Origin: Leeia aquatica
GTDB taxonomy: Bacteria; Pseudomonadota; Gammaproteobacteria; Burkholderiales; Leeiaceae
Direction: 5' to 3'
NCBI RefSeq assembly: GCF_012641365.1
Contig: NZ_JABAIM010000001.1
Span: 1,550,001-1,614,000 of the forward strand
DNA: 64,000 bases
This document shows, piece by piece, positions 1 to 8,460 of the stretch. Under the pieces are notes generated by a model, which had not been told where the DNA came from, searched no databases, and saw nothing but the letters and a program-made list of their open reading frames with translations. Position 1 is the stretch's first letter. The number at the start of each line of letters is the position of its first letter. The position numbers and the translations under genes are program-made.

Positions 1-330
1 GCCCACCCGGACCCGCTATGGCTGCCCGGCCTGCAGGACATCACCACCCACGTTGATTTCACGGCGATGGCACTGGCAGGCGTCGAGCAAGGGCTGGAAC
101 TGGCGGGTTACACTAGCCAGGCATTGTTTCTCGCCAATGCCGGCATCACCGAATTGCTGCAGGAAGCGGACCAGACCGATCTGCCGCGCTGGCTGCCGCT
201 GGCCAACCAGGCGCAGCGACTGATGAGCCCGGCGGAGATGGGCGAGCTGTTCAAAGTACTGGCGCTCAGCCGCCACTACCCGCATCCGCTGCGGGGCTTT
301 GCCATGGGCGACCGCAGCCATACACTGTAG
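1..330 (+). CDS. MidA-like SAM-dependent methyltransferase, C-terminal part
   Basis: The reading frame is open from the first base of the window to a TAG at 328-330, so only the last 109 codons are present. The visible part has the HVDFTAMA stretch, followed by a helix-rich region with TSQALFLANAGI, as in the COG1565 family (MidA/NDUFAF7). Eukaryotic members methylate an arginine of a respiratory complex I subunit; the role of bacterial members is less clear. The SAM-binding motifs lie upstream, outside the window. The frame ends in GDRSHTL. The family call rests on the C-terminal third only. Confidence 0.75.
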   Translation, partial: AHPDPLWLPGLQDITTHVDFTAMALAGVEQGLELAGYTSQALFLANAGITELLQEADQTDLPRWLPLANQAQRLMSPAEMGELFKVLALSRHYPHPLRGFAMGDRSHTL

Positions 331-383
331 CCCCCGCGCGGACGACTGCTGGTGTTGTTTAACCCTGACCTTGAGGATCTGCC

Positions 384-587
384 ATGACGACGCTACCACC
401 GGATAACCTGCCCAGCTACCGCCTGTTGACCGGGCCAGACGACGCGCAATTCTGCCATCGGGTCAGCGAGGCCCTGGCCTTGGGTTACGTGCTGTACGGC
501 TCGCCCGCCGTCACCTTCAATGGTGAGCGGGTGATTGCCGCCCAGGCGGTCATCTGGCCGCATAGCGTGGCAGCATCCCATGCTTGA
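384..587 (+). CDS. DUF1737-domain small protein
   Basis: A 67-residue protein with a GAGG Shine-Dalgarno element 8 bases before the ATG. The core YRLLTGPDDAQFCHRVSEAL, then GYVLYGSPAVTFNG and a final QAVIW, fits the short DUF1737 domain (about 50 residues, function unknown). There is no signal peptide and no membrane segment, so it is probably cytosolic. Its last 8 bases overlap the next gene, which suggests translational coupling of the pair. Confidence 0.7.
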   Translation: MTTLPPDNLPSYRLLTGPDDAQFCHRVSEALALGYVLYGSPAVTFNGERVIAAQAVIWPHSVAASHA

Positions 588-882
588 AACGACCGGCGTG
601 CTGGTGATGGGTCAGGTAACCGTGCACGATGAGGCACTCTGGGCACGCTACCGGCAGCAGGTACCCGCCACGCTGGCCCCGTGGCAAGGCCGGGTGCTTG
701 CACGAGGTACCTTGGGGCCGGCGCTGTGCGGGCAACCACAAGGTGAGCAGGGGGTCATCCTGCATTTCCCCAGTCAGGCACATGCCGAAGGCTGGTACGG
801 CTCACCGGCTTATCAGGCTTTACTGCCCTTGCGACAGGCCGCCGCTGACATGAGCTTGATGCTGATGCACAGCAACACTTGA
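580..882 (+). CDS. DUF1330-like small protein
   Basis: A 100-residue protein read from the ATG at 580, which overlaps the end of the preceding gene by 8 bases. An in-frame ATG at 607 (MGQVTV) is the alternative start. The pattern of a short beta strand (VLVMGQVTVHD), a conserved 'YRQQVPATLAPWQGRVLARG' segment and a 'GWYGSPAYQALLPLR' helix is typical of DUF1330, a ferredoxin-like dimeric alpha/beta barrel fold of unknown function. The stop codon overlaps the -35 box of the tRNA promoter that follows. Confidence 0.65.
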   Translation: MLETTGVLVMGQVTVHDEALWARYRQQVPATLAPWQGRVLARGTLGPALCGQPQGEQGVILHFPSQAHAEGWYGSPAYQALLPLRQAAADMSLMLMHSNT

Positions 883-907
883 CAGTCTCCATATTCCTGT
901 GGATAAT
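879..907 (+). promoter_or_regulatory. Sigma-70 promoter of the tRNA gene
   Basis: TTGACA at 879-884 and GATAAT at 902-907 are separated by 17 bases, a near-consensus promoter. It lies about 16 bases before the mature tRNA. The sequence just after the -10 box is GC-rich (gcgcgac), as is common for stable-RNA promoters under stringent control; that last point is inference. Confidence 0.8.
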
Positions 908-922
908 GCGCGACTCTCGTGT

Positions 923-999
<77 letters not shown>

Positions 1000-1007
1000 G
1001 TCATTCC

Positions 1008-1039
1008 AAAAATGGCCCGCAAGTATGCGGGCCATTTTT
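1008..1039. terminator. Rho-independent terminator after the tRNA gene
   Basis: A perfect 13-bp stem (AAAAATGGCCCGC at 1008-1020, GCGGGCCATTTTT at 1027-1039) with a 6-nt loop. The A-run on one side and T-run on the other make it potentially bidirectional. The next 150 bases up to the phnR-like gene hold no recognised element. Confidence 0.85.
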
Positions 1040-1194
1040 CATTTGTACTGCCCTAATCCGGCCATGGGTCCTTTCGCCCTGGGCCTCTTCAGAGAAAACA
1101 CCTTGTTGCCGCATGCTGTAACAAGGCTGCGCTTACATCCCGCCCCTGCTTCGTGCTATGTTGATGCGCTTGAGTGCTCATCCTTCACGCCGCC

Positions 1195-1923
1195 ATGTCC
1201 TCCACCCCTCTGCCCGTTGGCAGCCCCTTGTGGCTGCAGATTGCCACCACCCTCAGCCAGGACATCCTGGCGCATCAACTGACAGGTCGCCTGCCCAATG
1301 AGCAGGCGCTGGCGGCGCGCTTCACCGTCAACCGCCACACCATCCGTCAGGCGGTCCAGCACCTGAAAGACCGGGGGCTGGTGCGCATCGAGCGCGGGCG
1401 CGGCACCTTTGTGCAGGAGGACATGATCGCCTACCGGCTGGGCCGCAACAGCCGTTTCTCGCACAGCCTCACCGTGCAGCACCTGGTCGGCTCGGTCGCC
1501 ATCCAGTCCCACCAGGCCGAAACCGCCAGCGACGCCGTATGCGCCCTGCTGCAGTTGCCCGCCGGCAGCAGCGTGCTGCGGGTGGAATCGCTCGACCTCG
1601 CCAACGGCGAAGTGGTCAGCGTCTGCACCCAGTACTTTCCCCTGCCGCGCTTTACGGACTTCAGGACGGTCTACCGCAACAGCAGCAGCACCAGCGATGC
1701 CTTCCGACAGATGGGCATAGCCCGTTTCAGCCGGGTACTCAGCCGGGTCAGCGCCCGCATGCCACGGCTGGAAGTGGCGCAAGCGCTGCAGATGGGCCGC
1801 CAGCAACCGGTGCTGTATGTCGAGAGCGTCTACGCCGATGAAAGCGGCCAGCCCATTGAATACGGCATCACCCGCTTCCCCGGCGACCGCGTGCAGATCG
1901 AAGTCACCCCGGATACGCTGTAG
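1195..1923 (+). CDS. GntR/HutC-family regulator of phosphonate use (PhnR/PhnF-like)
   Basis: A 242-residue protein. Residues about 10-70 form a winged helix-turn-helix (NEQALAARFTVNRHTIRQAV, then RGRGTFV); the rest is a UTRA effector domain ending in YGITRFPGDRVQIEV, typical of HutC-type GntR proteins such as PhnF and PhnR. It sits directly upstream of the AEP transport and degradation genes on the same strand, so it is probably their local repressor or activator, sensing a phosphonate-related ligand (inference). The ATG at 1195 gives a normal N terminus; a GTG at 1174 is in frame and would add 7 residues. An inverted repeat at 1941-1960 between this gene and the next is a likely binding site. 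Confidence 0.85.
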   Translation: MSSTPLPVGSPLWLQIATTLSQDILAHQLTGRLPNEQALAARFTVNRHTIRQAVQHLKDRGLVRIERGRGTFVQEDMIAYRLGRNSRFSHSLTVQHLVGSVAIQSHQAETASDAVCALLQLPAGSSVLRVESLDLANGEVVSVCTQYFPLPRFTDFRTVYRNSSSTSDAFRQMGIARFSRVLSRVSARMPRLEVAQALQMGRQQPVLYVESVYADESGQPIEYGITRFPGDRVQIEVTPDTL

Positions 1924-1940
1924 TTTTTTTGCCCGCAAAT

Positions 1941-1960
1941 ACATCTAGACGTCCAGATGT
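1941..1960. promoter_or_regulatory. Candidate operator of the phosphonate regulator
   Basis: ACATCTAGAC followed by GTCCAGATGT is a 20-bp palindrome, imperfect only at one base per arm, lying 66 bases before the binding-protein ATG. The first half, ACATCTAGAC, is repeated exactly at 6509-6518 just before phnW. HutC-type GntR proteins commonly bind short palindromes of this kind, so it is assigned to the adjacent regulator by inference. Confidence 0.6.
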
Positions 1961-2025
1961 AAACAGACTGTCATATTTCCCCGGTACAGTGGCGCCGTTC
2001 TCACTCACCACCGGAAGGCAACATC

Positions 2026-3039
2026 ATGCGTACCTCCCCTACCCTGCTGGCCGCCATTCTGGCGCTGACTGGCTTGACTGCTGCTGCAGAAACCACCCTC
2101 ACCGTTTACACCGCACTGGAAGCCGACCAGCTGAAGGCCTACCAGCAGAAGTTCGAGCAGGAAAACCCGGACATCAAACTGCGCTGGGTGCGCGATTCCA
2201 CCGGCATCATCACTGCCAAGCTGCTGGCCGAAAAAGCCAGCCCGCAGGCTGATGTGGTGATGGGTGTGGCGGCTTCGTCGCTGCTGGTGCTGGAAAAAGA
2301 AGGCATGCTGCAGGGCTATGCGCCGAAGAACGTGGGCAAGCTCAGTAAAAACTATGTGGATGATGGCAGCACCCCGAGCTGGGTGGGCATGGATGTGTGG
2401 GGTGCCACCGTCTGCTTCAACACCGTCGAGGCTGCCAAGCTGGGCCTGAAAAAGCCGGAGAGCTGGAAGGACCTGCTGAAGCCAGAGTACAAGGGCAAGA
2501 TCGTGATGCCGAACCCGGCCTCCTCCGGCACCGGTTATTTTGACGTCACCGCCTGGCTGACGATTTTTGGTGAAAAAGACGGCTGGGCTTACATGGACCA
2601 GCTGCACCAGAACATCGCCCAGTACACTCACTCCGGTTCCAAGCCTTGCAAGCAGGCAGCAGCCGGTGAATTCCCGATCGGTATCTCCTTTGAATACCGT
2701 GCCGCCAAACTGAAAGAGGGTGGCGCACCGCTGGACCTGGTATTCCCGAAAGAAGGTCTGGGCTGGGACGTGGAAGCGACCGCCATCATGAAGGGCACCA
2801 GCAAGCTGGACGCCGCCCGCAAGCTGGCCGACTGGTCCGCCTCAGTATCGGCCAACGAGCTGTATGAAAAGAACTTCGCCATTGTCGCCATCCCCGGCAT
2901 TGCCAAGCCGAATGCCTTTATCCCGGCGGATTACGAAAAGCGTCTGGTGAAGCAGGACCTGCGCTGGTCGGCCAGCAACCGTGACCGCATTCTGGCCGAG
3001 TGGATCAAGCGCTACGACGCCAAGTCGGAACCGAAGTAA
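2026..3039 (+). CDS. phnS: 2-aminoethylphosphonate ABC transporter, periplasmic binding protein
   Basis: A 337-residue precursor with a signal peptide (MRTSPTLLAAILALTGLTAAA, cleavage near residue 21) and an iron(III)-type solute-binding fold: TLTVYTALEADQLKAY at the N terminus, DVVMGVAASS, and PASSGTGYFDVTAWL. It resembles the PhnS2 type of AEP-binding protein found beside fused PhnU permeases. It should capture AEP or similar aminophosphonates in the periplasm and hand them to the permease encoded at 4764. An AAGG Shine-Dalgarno element precedes the ATG, and an operator-like palindrome lies upstream. The AEP specificity comes from context and family resemblance, not from visible binding residues. 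Confidence 0.87.
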   Translation: MRTSPTLLAAILALTGLTAAAETTLTVYTALEADQLKAYQQKFEQENPDIKLRWVRDSTGIITAKLLAEKASPQADVVMGVAASSLLVLEKEGMLQGYAPKNVGKLSKNYVDDGSTPSWVGMDVWGATVCFNTVEAAKLGLKKPESWKDLLKPEYKGKIVMPNPASSGTGYFDVTAWLTIFGEKDGWAYMDQLHQNIAQYTHSGSKPCKQAAAGEFPIGISFEYRAAKLKEGGAPLDLVFPKEGLGWDVEATAIMKGTSKLDAARKLADWSASVSANELYEKNFAIVAIPGIAKPNAFIPADYEKRLVKQDLRWSASNRDRILAEWIKRYDAKSEPK

Positions 3040-3091
3040 TTCCATTGAACAGGGGGCAGCCTGTGACTGCCCCCGCACCTGGAGTCGCACC

Positions 3092-3658
3092 ATGCGCCTG
3101 GCCCCGCTTCCCCATCTGGATGCACTGGAAGCCCTGCTACTGGAAGCTGGACATGATCTGTACAGTGGTGAAGCGGTCAGCCAGCTCGAGCATGCGCTGC
3201 AGGCGGCTTATGCCGCCGAGCAGGAAGGGGCCAGCGCCGCGCTGATTACCGCCGCCTTGCTGCACGACATCGGCCATCTGCACAGTCAGCAGCAAGCCAG
3301 CGACCTCGCCGCCGGCATCGACGACCACCATGAGGCGCTGGCGGTACAATTGCTGCACGATCTGTTCGACCATAATGTGCTGCAACCGATTGCCCTGCAT
3401 GTGGCAGCCAAGCGCTATCTGGCAGCGGCAGAGCCTGGCTATCTGGACAACCTTTCCCCCGCTTCCACCTGTTCGCTGACCTTGCAGGGTGGCCCGATGA
3501 GCGAGGAAGAAGCCGCGCGCTTCCGCCTGCGTCCCAACGCGGCGCAGGCCATTGCCTTGCGGCGCTTTGATGAACTGGCCAAAGTTCCCGGCCTGCCCAC
3601 CCCACCGCTTAGCCATTATCTGACCATCGCCGTCACCGTGATGAAAGCCTGCCCATGA
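3092..3658 (+). CDS. PhnZ-like HD-domain oxygenase of phosphonate operons
   Basis: A 188-residue HD-domain protein of the kind repeatedly seen in phosphonate operons. Residues Y24, E27, H34, H58-D59 and H80 occupy the positions I recall for the substrate- and iron-binding residues of PhnZ; H103, K107 and D160 match PhnZ H104, K108 and D161 with a one-residue shift. PhnZ is a mixed-valent di-iron oxygenase that splits 1-hydroxy-AEP into glycine and phosphate. PhnY, which makes that substrate, is not encoded here. The ATG at 3092 follows a GGAG element, and the gene overlaps the ATPase gene by 4 bases (ATGA). An intact oxygenase is likely; its substrate is open. Confidence 0.75.
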   Translation: MRLAPLPHLDALEALLLEAGHDLYSGEAVSQLEHALQAAYAAEQEGASAALITAALLHDIGHLHSQQQASDLAAGIDDHHEALAVQLLHDLFDHNVLQPIALHVAAKRYLAAAEPGYLDNLSPASTCSLTLQGGPMSEEEAARFRLRPNAAQAIALRRFDELAKVPGLPTPPLSHYLTIAVTVMKACP

Positions 3659-4770
3659 AAACCGACCCCGCTCACCGCTTGCTGGATGCCCCTTACCCCT
3701 ACCGTGATGCCGAGCCCTGCCTGCAGCTGCACGGCTTGAGTAAACGCTTTGGCAACCAGACCGTGCTGCAGCAGATCGACCTCACCGTGTATAATGGCGA
3801 ATTCATCAGCCTGCTCGGCCCTTCCGGCTGTGGCAAGACCACCCTGCTGCGCTTGATCGCCGGGCTGGATCAGCCCGATCAGGGGCGGATCGAACTTCAT
3901 GGACAGGACGTCACCCGCCTGCCCCCGGCCCGCCGTGACTACGGCATCGTGTTCCAATCTTACGCGCTGTTCCCTAACCTCAATGTGGCCGACAACATCG
4001 CCTACGGCCTGCGCGGCAACAAGGAAGCCCGCCGCAAGCGGGTTACCGAGCTGCTGGCACTGATCGGGCTCGACGCCTACGCCACCCACTACCCGGCCCA
4101 GCTCTCTGGCGGCCAGCAGCAGAGGGTGGCGCTGGCGCGGGCACTGGCCACCTCACCCAGCCTGCTGCTGCTGGACGAACCCCTCTCGGCGCTGGATGCC
4201 CGCGTGCGTGAGCACCTGCGCCGAGAGATCCGCCAGTTGCAGCAGCAACTGGGCATCACCACGGTGATGGTGACGCACGATCAGGAAGAAGCCTTGACCA
4301 TGGCCGACCGGGTGGTGGTCATGCATCGTGGCGGGATTGAACAATCCGGCACCCCGCACCAGATCTACCGCCAACCCGCCAGCCCGTTTGTTGCCAGCTT
4401 CGTTGGACAGGGTAATTTTCTGCCTGTGCAGATTAACGATGATGGCCGGGTACAGCTCGGCGAACACCACTATGCGATCCCGCATACGCTAGCAGTCGGA
4501 CAGGCAGCCAGCCTGTTTATCCGTCCGGAAGACCTGCGGCTGCACCCGGAAGGCGAGCTGCCGGATCACACCGTCTGGGCCGAACGCGACAAGCAGGAGC
4601 TGCTGGGCGCGCTGTACCGCATTACCCTGCGGGTGCCGGCCTGGGGGCAGCACACCGTGCAGGTAGACCTCGGCCATGAGGCCCTGTCCCGGCTTGGCCA
4701 GGCACAGCGGGTGGCACTCAGCCTGCCGCTGGAACGCGTGCATCTGTTCCCGCAGGAGGCCACATGCTGA
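3655..4770 (+). CDS. phnT: 2-aminoethylphosphonate ABC transporter, ATP-binding protein
   Basis: A 371-residue ABC ATPase of the spermidine/iron/phosphonate importer class. It has Walker A GPSGCGKTT at about 55-63, the signature LSGGQQQRVALARAL, Walker B LLLLDEPLSALD, the switch histidine in VMVTHD, and a C-terminal TOBE-like regulatory domain (FIRPEDLRL). It powers uptake through the fused permease encoded next. The start overlaps the stop of the HD gene (ATGA at 3655), and the permease start lies inside its last codons, so the three are probably translated together. Confidence 0.88.
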   Translation: MKTDPAHRLLDAPYPYRDAEPCLQLHGLSKRFGNQTVLQQIDLTVYNGEFISLLGPSGCGKTTLLRLIAGLDQPDQGRIELHGQDVTRLPPARRDYGIVFQSYALFPNLNVADNIAYGLRGNKEARRKRVTELLALIGLDAYATHYPAQLSGGQQQRVALARALATSPSLLLLDEPLSALDARVREHLRREIRQLQQQLGITTVMVTHDQEEALTMADRVVVMHRGGIEQSGTPHQIYRQPASPFVASFVGQGNFLPVQINDDGRVQLGEHHYAIPHTLAVGQAASLFIRPEDLRLHPEGELPDHTVWAERDKQELLGALYRITLRVPAWGQHTVQVDLGHEALSRLGQAQRVALSLPLERVHLFPQEATC

Positions 4771-6464
4771 GCCTCAGCCTCTCCAGCCCCCGCAGCCTGC
4801 GGTCCACCCCGGACGAACATACTGCCCGCCTGCTCGGCTGGCTGCTGCTGGCCCTGCTCGCGCTGATGGTGCTGGGCCCGTTGGTGGCCATTCTGGGGCA
4901 AGCCGTGCTCAGCCCGCAGGGGCAATGGCAAGGGTTGCAGGTCTTGCAGCAAACACTTACCCAACCCGGCACATTGGCCGCCACGCTGGGCAGCTTGAAA
5001 GTAGCCCTGGCCACCACGGCCCTGGTCGTACCGCTGGCGTGCGCCTACGCCATGGCGCTGACCCGGGTCGCTCTGCCGGGCAGGGCATTGTTCCGCCTGC
5101 TGGCGCTGCTACCCATACTGGCACCCTCTCTATTGCCTGGCATCTCGCTGGTTTATCTGTTCGGTAACCAGGGTCTGCTGAAAAGCGTGTTCCCGGACGG
5201 TGGCATTTATGGCTTTGCCGGCATCCTGATTGGTGAGGTGTTCTATACCTTCCCGCATGCGCTGATGATCCTGCTGACGGCACTGGCAGTAGGTGATGCC
5301 CGCTTGTACGAGGCCGCGCGCACCTTGGGAGCAGGGCCATTGCGCCGCTTCTTCACCCTCACCCTGCCTGCTACCCGCTATGGCCTGGTGTCAGCCACAC
5401 TGGTGGTGTTCACCCTGGTGGTCACCGACTTTGGTGTCGCCAAGGTGGTGGGGGGGCAGTATCCCGTACTGGCCATCGAGGCTTACAAGCAGGTGATCGG
5501 TCAGCAAAATTTCCCGCGTGGAGCAGCCATCGGCCTGCTGCTGTTGCTGCCAGCCGTGCTGTCGTTCGGGGTAGACCGCTGGCTGCAGCGGCATCAACGC
5601 AATATGGTCAGCAGCCGGGCCCAGCCACTGCAAATGGTGAATACCCCACTGACCCGCACAATCGCTGTGCTGGTGTGCAGCGTGATTGGCGGTGCCTTGT
5701 TGCTGTTGCTGGGGACCGCCATCACCGCTGCTTTCATTCGTCAGTGGCCTTATCAGCTGGACCTGACGCTGGCACACTTTGATTTCGACATGGTAGATGG
5801 CGGCGGCTGGCTGGCCTTCGCCAACAGCCTCAAGCTGGCACTCGCTACCGCAGTGCTGGGCAGCCTGTTGGTATTCGTCGGCGCCTGGTGCAGCAGCCGG
5901 GTGCGCGCGGCACGGCGGCCTGGCCAGTTACTGCATGCGCTGGCCATGTTACCAATGGCGGTGCCCGGCATGGTGCTGGGGCTGGGTTACATCTTCTTCT
6001 TTAACCACCCAGAAAACCCGCTGCACGGCCTCTACGGCAGCATGACCCTGCTGGTACTGTGCTCAGTCGCACACTTCTACACCACCGCCCACCTGACTGC
6101 GCTGACCGCGCTGAAGCAGCAGGACCCGGATTTCGAGCCGGTGGCGGCCTCGCTCAAGGTATCGCTGTGGACCACGTTGTGGCGGGTCACCCTGCCCGCC
6201 ACCCTGCCCGCCATGCTGGAGACGGCACGTTATTTCTTTGTGTCGGCGATGACCACCGTCTCGGCAGTGATCTTTCTCTACACCCCGGACACCGTGCTGG
6301 CCTCGGTTGCCGTGCTGAACATGGACGACGCCGGAGATACTGCGGCGGCCGCCGCCATGGCCAGCCTGATCGTGTTCAGCTCAGCCATCGCCTGCCTGCT
6401 GTTTGCCCTGCTGTCCCACGGCCTGCTACGGCGCAGCCAGCGCTGGCGACAGCCTCGCCCCTAA
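4764..6464 (+). CDS. phnU: 2-aminoethylphosphonate ABC transporter, fused double permease
   Basis: A 566-residue integral membrane protein made of two permease modules in tandem: about residues 20-280 and 295-560, each with roughly six hydrophobic helices. Each half carries an EAA-type loop that meets the ATPase (YEAARTLGAGPLRRFFTLTLP in the first half, EPVAASLKVSLWTTLWRVTLP in the second). Such fused PhnU-type permeases replace the separate PhnU and PhnV of Salmonella. The ATG overlaps the ATPase gene by 7 bases and follows a strong AGGAGG. The transcript probably ends at the terminator at 6471-6496. Confidence 0.88.
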   Translation: MLSLSLSSPRSLRSTPDEHTARLLGWLLLALLALMVLGPLVAILGQAVLSPQGQWQGLQVLQQTLTQPGTLAATLGSLKVALATTALVVPLACAYAMALTRVALPGRALFRLLALLPILAPSLLPGISLVYLFGNQGLLKSVFPDGGIYGFAGILIGEVFYTFPHALMILLTALAVGDARLYEAARTLGAGPLRRFFTLTLPATRYGLVSATLVVFTLVVTDFGVAKVVGGQYPVLAIEAYKQVIGQQNFPRGAAIGLLLLLPAVLSFGVDRWLQRHQRNMVSSRAQPLQMVNTPLTRTIAVLVCSVIGGALLLLLGTAITAAFIRQWPYQLDLTLAHFDFDMVDGGGWLAFANSLKLALATAVLGSLLVFVGAWCSSRVRAARRPGQLLHALAMLPMAVPGMVLGLGYIFFFNHPENPLHGLYGSMTLLVLCSVAHFYTTAHLTALTALKQQDPDFEPVAASLKVSLWTTLWRVTLPATLPAMLETARYFFVSAMTTVSAVIFLYTPDTVLASVAVLNMDDAGDTAAAAAMASLIVFSSAIACLLFALLSHGLLRRSQRWRQPRP

Positions 6465-6470
6465 CACTGT

Positions 6471-6496
6471 GACCGGGTTGCGGCCCGGTCTTTTTT
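6471..6496 (+). terminator. Rho-independent terminator between transporter and phnW
   Basis: A 7-bp stem (GACCGGG/CCCGGTC) with a 6-nt loop, followed by six T residues. It separates the transport genes from phnW, so phnWX probably also has a start site of its own near the repeated half-site at 6509. Confidence 0.8.
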
Positions 6497-6508
6497 GAAC
6501 CCGCATAG

Positions 6509-6524
6509 ACATCTAGACCACTGG
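6509..6524 (+). promoter_or_regulatory. Second copy of the phosphonate operator half-site
   Basis: ACATCTAGAC at 6509-6518 is identical to the left half of the palindrome at 1941-1960; the right half here (CACTGG) is degenerate. It lies 18 bases before the phnW start codon, where a repressor could block initiation. The assignment to the GntR protein at 1195 is inference. Confidence 0.45.
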
Positions 6525-6535
6525 AGTAGCACACC

Positions 6536-7636
6536 ATGCGCGAACCCATCCTGCTCACACCCGGCCCGCTGTCCACCAGCCTCGCCACCAAGACCGCCAT
6601 GCTCACCGACTGGGGCTCGTGGGATGACCGTTTCAACGCGCTCACCGCCAGCGTCTGCCGCGACCTGCTGCAGATCGTGCACGGTGAAGCCGAGCACGTG
6701 TGCGTGCCGCTGCAGGGCTCCGGCACCTTTGCTGTCGAAGCGGCCATTGGCAATCTGCTGCCGCGCACCGGCAAGCTGCTGGTGCTGGTCAACGGTGCTT
6801 ACGGTCGCCGTATGGCGCAGATTGCTGCCGTGCTGGGGCGCGAACATCAGGTGTACGAAACCGCCGACGATACCCCGCCCAGCGCCGAGCAGGTGGCACG
6901 CCTGCTTCAAGCCGATCCGGCCATCAGCCACGTTGGCGTGATTCACTGTGAAACCAGCACCGGCATCCTCAATCCGCTGGCCGATATTGCCCGCGTGGTA
7001 CAGCAGGCCGGTCGCCGTCTGATTGTGGATACCATGTCCAGCTTTGGTGCCCTGCCGCTGGACCTGCGCAGCCTGCCGCTGGACGCGCTGATTGCCTCGA
7101 GCAATAAATGCCTGGAAGGCGTGCCGGGCATGGGCTTTGTCATCGCCCGCCGTGACAGCCTGCAGGCCAGCCGGGGCAACAGCCACTCACTGGCGATGGA
7201 CTTGCTGGCACAGTATGAATACATGCAGCAGACCGGGCAGTGGCGCTACACCCCGCCCACCCATGTCGTCGCTGCCCTGCGCGCGGCGCTGGACCAGTAT
7301 CTGGCAGCGGGTGGTCAGCCCGCCCGGCTGGCGCGTTATCAGGCCAACGCCGAACTGCTGATCGAGCGGCTCTCCGCCACCGGGCTCAAGCTGTTCCTGC
7401 CGCCAGCACTGCAAGCGCCGATCATCCTGACCTTCCACGCGCCGGACCACCCCGGCTACCGCTTTGCCGATTTTTATCAGGCGGTACGTGAGCGCGGCTT
7501 TGTGCTGTATCCGGGCAAGCTCACCCATCAGGAAACCTTCCGTATCGGCTGCATCGGCGCCATTGACCACGCAGAGATCGAACAAGCTTGCGCCGCCATT
7601 GCGCAGACCATCACCCACTTTGGCTGGAATCGTTAA
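6536..7636 (+). CDS. phnW: 2-aminoethylphosphonate:pyruvate transaminase
   Basis: A 366-residue fold-type I PLP enzyme, the normal length for PhnW. It moves the amino group of AEP to pyruvate, giving phosphonoacetaldehyde and alanine. The N terminus [10 protein letters not shown], the [11 protein letters not shown] cofactor loop, [10 protein letters not shown], and [11 protein letters not shown] with the PLP lysine at K191 are family hallmarks. A GGAG element precedes the ATG. It lies after a terminator and a copy of the candidate operator half-site, and phnX follows after 11 bases, so phnW, phnX and the FAD oxidase form the catabolic unit of the island. Confidence 0.95.
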   Translation: MREPILLTPGPLSTSLATKTAMLTDWGSWDDRFNALTASVCRDLLQIVHGEAEHVCVPLQGSGTFAVEAAIGNLLPRTGKLLVLVNGAYGRRMAQIAAVLGREHQVYETADDTPPSAEQVARLLQADPAISHVGVIHCETSTGILNPLADIARVVQQAGRRLIVDTMSSFGALPLDLRSLPLDALIASSNKCLEGVPGMGFVIARRDSLQASRGNSHSLAMDLLAQYEYMQQTGQWRYTPPTHVVAALRAALDQYLAAGGQPARLARYQANAELLIERLSATGLKLFLPPALQAPIILTFHAPDHPGYRFADFYQAVRERGFVLYPGKLTHQETFRIGCIGAIDHAEIEQACAAIAQTITHFGWNR

Positions 7637-7647
7637 GGAGTCACCCC

Positions 7648-8460
7648 ATGTTGTTTCATCGTCTGGAAGCCCTGATCCTGGATTGGGCCGGTACCGTGGT
7701 GGATTTTGGGTCGTTTGCCCCCACCCAGGTGCTGATTGATGTGTTCCGCAGCGAAGGCATCGCAGTCAGCATGGCTGAGGCGCGGGTGCCGATGGGCCTG
7801 GCCAAGTGGGACCATATCCAGGCGCTGGGCAAGCTGCCCGGCGTAGCTGCCCTCTGGCAGGCTCGTTTCGGTAGCCCGATGTCGGATGCCGACGTTGACC
7901 GCCTCTACCAGCAGTTCATGCCCTTGCAGATTGCACGGGTGGCCGAATACTCCGCCCCCATCCCCGGTGCGCTGGACACGCTGAACGCGCTGCGCGCGCG
8001 CGGCCTGAAGATTGGCAGCTGCTCCGGCTACCCCCGGGTGGTGATGGACCGCCTGCAGCCGCACGCCGCCGCCTGCGGTTACAGCCCGGACCATACCGTC
8101 GCGACTGATGACCTGCCCGCCGGGGGCCGCCCCGGCCCGTGGATGGCACTGGCCAATGTGCTGGCACTGGGCATTGGCGACGTGCGCCACTGTGTGAAGG
8201 TGGACGACACCGCCCCCGGCATCCATGAAGGCCTGCGTGCCGGGATGTGGACAGTGGGCCTCTCCGCCAGCGGCAACGCGGTGGGTCTGAGCGCGGACGA
8301 CTGGTTCGCCCTCACCCCGGCGCAACAGGCCGAGTATCGCACCCCGGCGGAAGCGTTGCTGCGCGAGGCCGGGGCTCATTATGTGGTGGATACGCTCTCT
8401 GCACTGCCCGCCGTACTGGACGACATCGAGCGTCGCCTGCTGGCCGGTGAACGACCTTGA
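7648..8460 (+). CDS. phnX: Phosphonoacetaldehyde hydrolase (phosphonatase)
   Basis: A 270-residue HAD-superfamily enzyme that cleaves the C-P bond of phosphonoacetaldehyde to acetaldehyde and phosphate. The nucleophile D12 in LDWAGT and the Schiff-base lysine K53 in GLAKWDH are both present at the positions known for phosphonatase; SCSGYPR and KVDDTAPG supply the remaining HAD motifs. The ATG at 7648 follows AAGGAG, so I prefer it to an in-frame upstream start. The stop overlaps the TTG start of the next gene by 4 bases. Confidence 0.95.
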   Translation: MLFHRLEALILDWAGTVVDFGSFAPTQVLIDVFRSEGIAVSMAEARVPMGLAKWDHIQALGKLPGVAALWQARFGSPMSDADVDRLYQQFMPLQIARVAEYSAPIPGALDTLNALRARGLKIGSCSGYPRVVMDRLQPHAAACGYSPDHTVATDDLPAGGRPGPWMALANVLALGIGDVRHCVKVDDTAPGIHEGLRAGMWTVGLSASGNAVGLSADDWFALTPAQQAEYRTPAEALLREAGAHYVVDTLSALPAVLDDIERRLLAGERP

